DNA of 64,000 nucleotides from Neocallimastix lanati (nom. inval.) (Eukaryota; Neocallimastigomycota; Neocallimastigomycetes; Neocallimastigales; Neocallimastigaceae). Both the position numbers and the translations under genes were made by a program. Positions 58,744 to 64,000 of the stretch are shown here, piece after piece. The stretch's first letter is position 1, and every line of letters begins with the position of its first letter. The stretch lies in contig JACVTC010000025.1 in the NCBI GenBank assembly GCA_016946835.1, positions 1,452,501 to 1,516,500 of the forward strand. Reading direction: 5' to 3'. The notes beneath the pieces are model-generated. The model was given only the letters and a program-made list of their open reading frames with translations, did not search any database and was not told the DNA's origin.

Positions 58744-59115
58744 TAGACTAGGAAGAGAAGATATTTCCAATGCTTTATTAAATAGATAATTACATTTTTA
58801 AATGTCTCTATTCACTAGTATAGGAATTATAGCTCGTCTAACGGTGAAATTCCAACAAAGAAGGAATAGGTAAATATATTTATTGATGAAATTTTAGTAT
58901 TCTAAAAATATTAGAATAGGAGGTAATTAAGGAATGCGTCCTTATTTTATCAATGAATATTATAAAGAGGTCATTGATGAAATTTTTAAAAAAAAAATTC
59001 ACATCTATATAATGAAAAGGAAGAACATTGGAACGTTCCATTAAATAAACGACTGCTCACCTTCTCCACACCATGGACAGTCTTTCGAATAATTGTCAAA
59101 AGCAAGAAAGGTAAT
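58744..59115 (-). mobile_element. 5'-truncated LINE copy A (3' end)
   Basis: Read on the minus strand it begins near the C-terminal zinc motif (CPWCGEGEQSF), continues through a region alignable with 60585-60880, and ends TAATAAAG...CTTCTCTTCCTAGTCTAAAA followed by (TA)n. The same 3' sequence ends the longer copy at 60045. Many stop codons make it a dead fragment. Confidence 0.75.
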
Positions 59116-59189
59116 AGGGAATAAAAATAAGTTCAAAAGTTAAAAAAAATTTTTTTTTTTTTTTTTTTTTTTTGGTGTGATTTATAAAT

Positions 59190-59470
59190 TATAATGTAAC
59201 ATAATCACCATTTAAATCTAAAATAATATAACAAAGAAGTAAACAACTTTAAAACAGATAGCGTGATGTCCTCTAAACTCTCTTTGAAAATACAGAAAGA
59301 TTCTCATTAAGAGAATGATTCTCTATATAGATTATGCGAGAAAGGGGGTAAAAAACTGTTAGTATTTGTATCTGAACTATATTTATATAATAGGATTACT
59401 AATAGAATTGTTGTTCCTAAGTCATATCGGTATATCGGTACGACGTCGGCACTCTTAGTGCTGATTTTTT
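59190..59470 (-). mobile_element. Rearranged LINE fragment
   Basis: Aligns with 60235-60430 of the longer copy (shared GATAGYGTGRTGTCC and GTACRACGTCGRC blocks). It lies on the opposite side of the zinc-motif segment from where it lies in the longer copy, so it is either a separate insertion or a rearranged piece. An AT-rich spacer with a T run (59150-59174) separates it from copy A. Confidence 0.6.
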
Positions 59471-59699
59471 TTTTTTTTTTCTTTTTTTTTTTTATAGCCG
59501 TAATTGCGAACTTTAATCTTTATTTATTTATTCTTATATAAAATACATGAATACTTTTAATTTTAATAAAAAATAAAAAAAAAAAAAAAAAAAAAAAAAA
59601 AACACAGAATTAATAAAATAAAATAAATATTATTTGTCCAATTTGAACATAATAATAAATGAAATAGTAACGTGAAATTAAAAAGCAATAATCAAAAAT

Positions 59700-60044
59700 A
59701 AGTGTATAAATAAATTCTGAAAAAAGGTTCATAGGCAACGAACTTCACCTCCTTATGGATTAGGGTTTGAATTGTCTATCTTAAAGAAATTATGGTCTTC
59801 TCCTTCAGAGGCATTTGGCCCTGCTAGCCTGTCTTACTGTATTTTCAGCGTTGACACTCCTGATTAGTTTGAGCTTATACTTTCGGAAGAGTAACCCTTG
59901 CTGAGTACTAGCCCGAGGCGTAATTTCTGTAAAAAGAGCCGCAGATCGCACCAAGAATGGCGTTTTTGAATAATCACCAGAAATGATTTGGTTCTTAAAC
60001 AAAATATTCCATTCCTTTATATATATATATATATATATATATAT
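59700..60044. other. GC-rich island of unknown origin ending in (TA)n
   Basis: About 300 bp with far more G/C than any intergenic DNA here. On the minus strand it is open for about 65 codons (FKNQIISGDYSKTPFLVRSA ... RQASRAKC) with no family that I recognise, and no start or splice context. It ends at a (TA)n tract (60018-60044). It may be a fragment of another mobile element. Confidence 0.4.
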
Positions 60045-60456
60045 TTTTAGACAGGGAAGAGAATACACTTCCAAAACTTTATTAATTTTATTTTAAAAAA
60101 TACATGTAGGTGAAAAGTACATTTGAAATTAAAAATAAAAAATTTAAAAAATAAAAAAATAAAAAAGTTTCGAAAATACTATGTATTTCGGCAAGTTGTA
60201 CTATGCGGGAATTTTTACTCTTCCTAACAAATAAAAAAAGAAATAAAACCTAGAAGTAACATCTTTAAAATAGATAGTGTGGTGTCCACTAGACTCTCCC
60301 CGGATTCGTCATTTATTGAACCACTAGGGTGAGATTCACCCTTCGTAGAAATAGATGATGATCCTGTATTATCATTATGTCTTATCAGTACAACGTCGAC
60401 GCTCTTGGTTAAGTTTGGTATTTTTACAATACCTATCAAATAATAGCTCAAACGAA

Positions 60457-60860
60457 CTAACTTATGATAGGTATTGCACTTGTTAAGAATTCCGCCAAGC
60501 CCACAATTTTTGGAACTGGTGACTCAAATGAACCTTTGAAAAGTAGTTCATTTAATTGTCTCTGTTCCCCACTATCGAAATGTAGCTCATTTAAAACTAA
60601 AGTCCCACCAAGAAGGAACAAGTATATATAATTATTGATATAATCTTCAAAATTAGAAATAGAGTCATAGGAAGAAAGAGGATTAAACTCTCTAATCTTC
60701 TTAAGGAATAAAACATAGAGATCATCGATGAAATTTAAAGAATTTTCCATCTAAAAGATGCAAGAACATCGCATTTAAAAAATCCAATGTTCAAAAGATT
60801 GTTTATCTTCGCCACAACAGGGGCGAGACTTGGAACAATCTTCTGAAATTCTACCCATTC
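60457..60860 (-). pseudogene. LINE C-terminal zinc-motif region
   Basis: Shows CSKSRPCCGEDKQSFEHWIF (about 60775-60835), the Cys/His motif found after LINE reverse transcriptases. An open frame of 97 codons (60750-60457; FIDDLYVLFLKKIREF ... LLGGTLVLNE) follows after a frame change. Copy A keeps CPWCGEGEQSF at the same place. Confidence 0.75.
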
Positions 60861-61394
60861 TAATAGCAATAGTAGTATTGTATTTATAACCACAGCGTAA
60901 ACGTATAATCCACGAAAACCCTAAGTTGAATTGGGGATATTTTAAGCTAAGCATAATTATAGCTTTATTGTTTGAGAACTTATTACTATCATAGTTTTGA
61001 CCTTTAATACCTTGAAATTTGGAAACTGATTTCCAGTAACGTTCTAAAATATCATCATATTTTTCACATTCATATTTTTTGATTTTTTTATACAGTGTTC
61101 TTGATTCTTTAGTCCAAAGAATAATAAGGCATTTTGAGAATAGATTTAATAAGATCCTTTATAATACAGTTTGATTTACTCCATTTTGCAAATGATTTAA
61201 TCTGTAAAGGCTGCGCATATACCAGCAATAGGAGAAATGCTTAGATCTCGAGATAAAGCATAAGTATTCATAGTAAAATTATGTCTAATATAGTCATTGT
61301 TTTCTGAACTTGTTTTACCATTTTTTTAGAGAAGGAGCCAATACATCAAAATAGACCGGTATTAATTAATGTTTGAATTCTGGCCGTTCTAGAT

Positions 61395-62400
61395 TTATTT
61401 GAACCAAGTAAAGGAGAATAATAAATAAATTACTTTACTAATAACAAAGGATTGAAGACCTTTTTTCATGTATGCAATAGGAATAAGTTTATTTGAAAAG
61501 AAACGTGTAAATGAAAGAAGGAATTTTCTAACTTTAAAATGCATGTGAGATATAATGTGCTCTAGTAAAGAGATCATCAGAAAAAGGAAATACCAAGATA
61601 AATATAACTAGAAACTTTAGGAATAGCATTCATTCCTAAATAGAAGGTTTTGTCACTATAGTTTGGAGGAGATTGGAAGTTCATTGGTTTTATAACCATA
61701 GTTGCACATTTTTCAATACCAAAATTCATTTCATTTAAATTAGACCATTTATTATGTACCTTTTTTAATAATTTTTTCTAAATTTTTTTTTTTCACTCGG
61801 GGCAATGAGAACAATATCATCAGAAAAGAGTCCACCACAACACTTTTTTTTCTTCCAATATTAACACCATACATTTCACAGTCATTTAGTATATCATTGA
61901 TGAATAAATTGAATAAGATTGGAGATAATGGAAACAAACCTTGACGAACACCTCTTTTAATAGGAAATTCATTTGATAACTATTGAAGCAAGTTGAGCAC
62001 GTGCTTTAGATGAAGTATATAAATTACAAAGAAAATCAAAACATTTACCACGTACTCCATAATGATATAATTTAGTAAAAATGTTAAAAATAGGAACTGA
62101 ATCATAAGCTTTTTTTAAGATCAAAAATGGCTAAATATGTGAATTTTCCTTGAAATTTTCTTCTTTGGCAAATTTCTCTAACGGAAATGAATAAACTAAT
62201 GCATTCTTCACGGTTGCGAAAACCAAATTGTTCAAGTCTAATGAAATTGTGTGAGAGTGCGTAAAGTAGATATTCTATCTGTTATAATTTTTGTAATGAT
62301 TTTTCAGTCCAACATTAATGAGAGAAATACCTCGATAATTACTACAGTCTGTTAGGTCACCTTTCTTAGGGATTGATACAATAGAAGCAAGAGTTCCATT
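61395..62400 (-). pseudogene. LINE reverse transcriptase domain, several frameshifts
   Basis: Fingers and palm motifs of non-LTR reverse transcriptase are readable across three frames: PKKGDLTDCSNYRGISLIN (about 62310-62385), FDLKKAYDSVP (about 62090-62130, needs loss of one A from a run of seven), GVRQGLFPLSPILFNLFINDI (about 61885-61950) and the catalytic FSDDIVLIAPS (about 61798-61835, after a frame change at an eight-base run, 61844-61851). The active site is SDD rather than the usual ADD. In-frame stops (e.g. in the segment after ISLIN) confirm decay. Confidence 0.85.
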
Positions 62401-63023
62401 TTTTTAGGAAAGGACCCATTCCATATTTTATTAAAAATCAATTTAAGACACTTTCCAGCGGGCAGGATGTGTTTCCAGTAATTCTTCATTGCAAAACAGA
62501 GCTTTGTAGAATTCAATCGGGATATCATCGGGGCCGGTGCTTCATAGATGAAATAGTTTTTTTTTTTTTTTTTTAATATCTTCAATCATAATAGAACCGT
62601 TGATATTCCAGCTAGAGGATCTAAAACTAATATTCCTTAAAGCATGAATCCAGAAGTTACGATTAAGGCTGTGACCTGAGGGATCAGAAGCTAGATCTTT
62701 ATAATATTCAGCCCATCTATCCAATTGTTTAGTAGGAGAGATAATATCTTGACCAAATTTTAGATTTTATGCAAGTAAGGGAGGTAGATGAATATGATGG
62801 TTTAGCCATTTTTTTTAAACATATCCAACCATTTTTGAAATCTTTATTCAAAAAATAATTACTTATTTCTACTACATTAGCCTTAAATCTAGCAGAACGA
62901 AATTTGCTCCTTGTTTTCTTGATTAATTTGCAAAGTTTTTCATATTTATTAAATTGTTCAAGGTAATTATCAACATTTTCACAGTAAAAGTAAGGCTTAA
63001 TATTTCGAAATGCAATATGTTTT

Positions 63024-63996
63024 TCATGAGACAGTTTTTTTAATGTAATAAGGACAATGAAAAGCAGAGCCCTTTAAATTTGTTGGAATGAAAGCCTTAA
63101 TATCTTTCCCGATATTATTTGCTGTATTGATAAAATTTTCTACCATTTCATCAGCCGTAAGCGAATTGTAATGAGAATGGAGGTCATTTGCTAAGATTGA
63201 AAAATAATTATGTGATAAAATATCTGAATTTTTTGTTTTACAAATATGTGTAGACCATTTAGAGACTTTAGCAGGCCTTATAAAGCCATCCGAGAGAACT
63301 TTGATGCAAGAAAGTAAAATAAGTTTATGATCAGAAATACTATAGAATGAAGTACAAACCGAGGTTTTATTAATATGAGTTGCCAAAGCCTCATTATAGA
63401 TGACATGGTCAATGCAAGATGATCTAGTATCTTTGGCATAAGTAAATTGATTACCATATAAGGAAGCAATATACCAATTAGGAAAATTATTTGAAATGTA
63501 TGTTTTGATCTTCTTTAATGACATGTTAAAATCACCAACTAGGACAGCAGGAACGTTTTTTCTATTGTGAAAACATAACCATTGAGAAAGTTCATCAAAA
63601 GCAACTAGTCTTGCTTCCTTCCATTTGCTTTGAGGGAAGTACATATTACCAATAGTACATTTTTGATTCCAGAAGGAAGTAATATTTACAGAAATGATAT
63701 ATTTGTATAAAAACGGTTCATGGAAGAAAGAGAACGAAGAGTGAACACCAATAAAGAGTCCCCTCATACCAGGGGTTTTAGGATTAGCGATTAGCTCTAA
63801 GGAAAACTGAGTTGTAATATGGAATTAATGGTGATGAAACATCTTTTGGAAGATATTTACTTATTCCAGTTTCTTGTAAACAGATACATATAGGTTTGAA
63901 AGTAAAGTTGAGATATAAAATACTATCACGCTTTTCAGTATTCTAACCGTAAATATTCCAACTAACACAGAGATTAAAAAAAAGAAGAATTTAAAT
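63024..63996 (-). pseudogene. LINE endonuclease domain (exonuclease-endonuclease-phosphatase fold), broken
   Basis: Nicks target DNA to prime reverse transcription. Motifs seen: SWNIYG (63945-63965), CLQETG (about 63865-63885), VGDFNM (about 63523-63540), SCIDHVIYN (about 63398-63425) and ISDHKLI (about 63320-63340), so the catalytic Glu, Asp/Asn and His boxes remain. A TAG at 63943-63945 interrupts NIYG-NTEKRD, and a frame change near 63785-63800 separates RANR from NPKTPGMRGLF. From 63767 to 63024 it is open for 247 codons. Confidence 0.85.
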
Positions 63997-64000
63997 TTAG

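Larger units (their letters stand above)
60045..64000 (-). mobile_element. Non-LTR (LINE) retrotransposon, long degenerate copy, continues beyond window
   Basis: Encodes, in order on the minus strand, an apurinic-type endonuclease, a reverse transcriptase and a C-terminal Cys-rich motif, i.e. the ORF2 layout of APE-type LINEs. The 3' end carries AATAAAG and a (TA)n tail instead of poly(A). The frame is broken several times, largely at A/T homopolymers. G/C content is clearly above that of the surrounding DNA. The 5' end lies past 64000. The clade (Tad, L1 or other) cannot be decided by eye. Confidence 0.9.

Noticed and set aside
59805-60074. Independent 89-codon gene on the minus strand
   Set aside because: Its first third is a (TA)n tract and LINE 3' end, and no start, splice site or family supports a gene.

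Overview
This window is nuclear DNA from an intron-rich, extremely AT-rich eukaryote. It carries 14 recognisable protein-coding genes and, at the right end, decayed copies of a LINE-type retrotransposon. Intergenic and intron DNA is almost all A/T, with homopolymers up to about 58 nt, (AAT)n microsatellites and a ~590-bp AAAAT array. Introns are GT-AG, usually 60-400 bp, and the RAD3 gene alone has 19. A RIM15/CEK1-type kinase, a HAP5/NF-YC subunit and this base composition suggest an early-diverging fungus, most likely an anaerobic gut fungus (Neocallimastigomycota). That is inference. A dictyostelid is less likely because its genes usually have few introns.

Layout: 1-2020 (+) 3' part of a USP36-like deubiquitinase; 3338-6973 (-) Golgi pH regulator; 8325-10087 (-) NSA2; 13094-14817 (+) NF-YC/HAP5; 16789-19182 (+) M17 leucyl aminopeptidase; 19749-25169 (-) RAD3/XPD; 25755-27388 (-) queuosine salvage glycosylase; 27697-28234 (+) PCC1; 28790-30653 (+) DNAJC17-like; 31128-32508 (-) MESH1; 33177-42924 (-) a very large RIM15-like kinase; 45328-48022 (-) PA2G4/EBP1; 48420-51815 (+) WDR55/JIP5; 53960-57517 (-) WDR43/UTP5; 58744-64000 LINE copies and fragments.

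Exon models were joined by hand from splice sites, and phase was checked across every junction of the 13 complete genes. Each closes to a whole number of codons with a length near its family's. Five of the 14 genes act in the nucleolus or in ribosome assembly (USP36-like, NSA2, PA2G4, WDR55, WDR43). Two act on tRNA modification (QNG1, PCC1) and share a divergent promoter. RAD3 and NF-YC act in transcription. MESH1 and the RIM15-like kinase, both linked to starvation signalling in other organisms, are neighbours.

I found no new multi-gene system. The most unusual signals are start codons isolated on coding exons of 3-5 nt in three genes, several internal microexons of 15-29 nt, a large intronic TTTTA repeat, heptamer CCAATCA boxes upstream of the ribosome-assembly genes, and a LINE whose frame breaks largely fall at A/T homopolymers and whose copies end in (TA)n.
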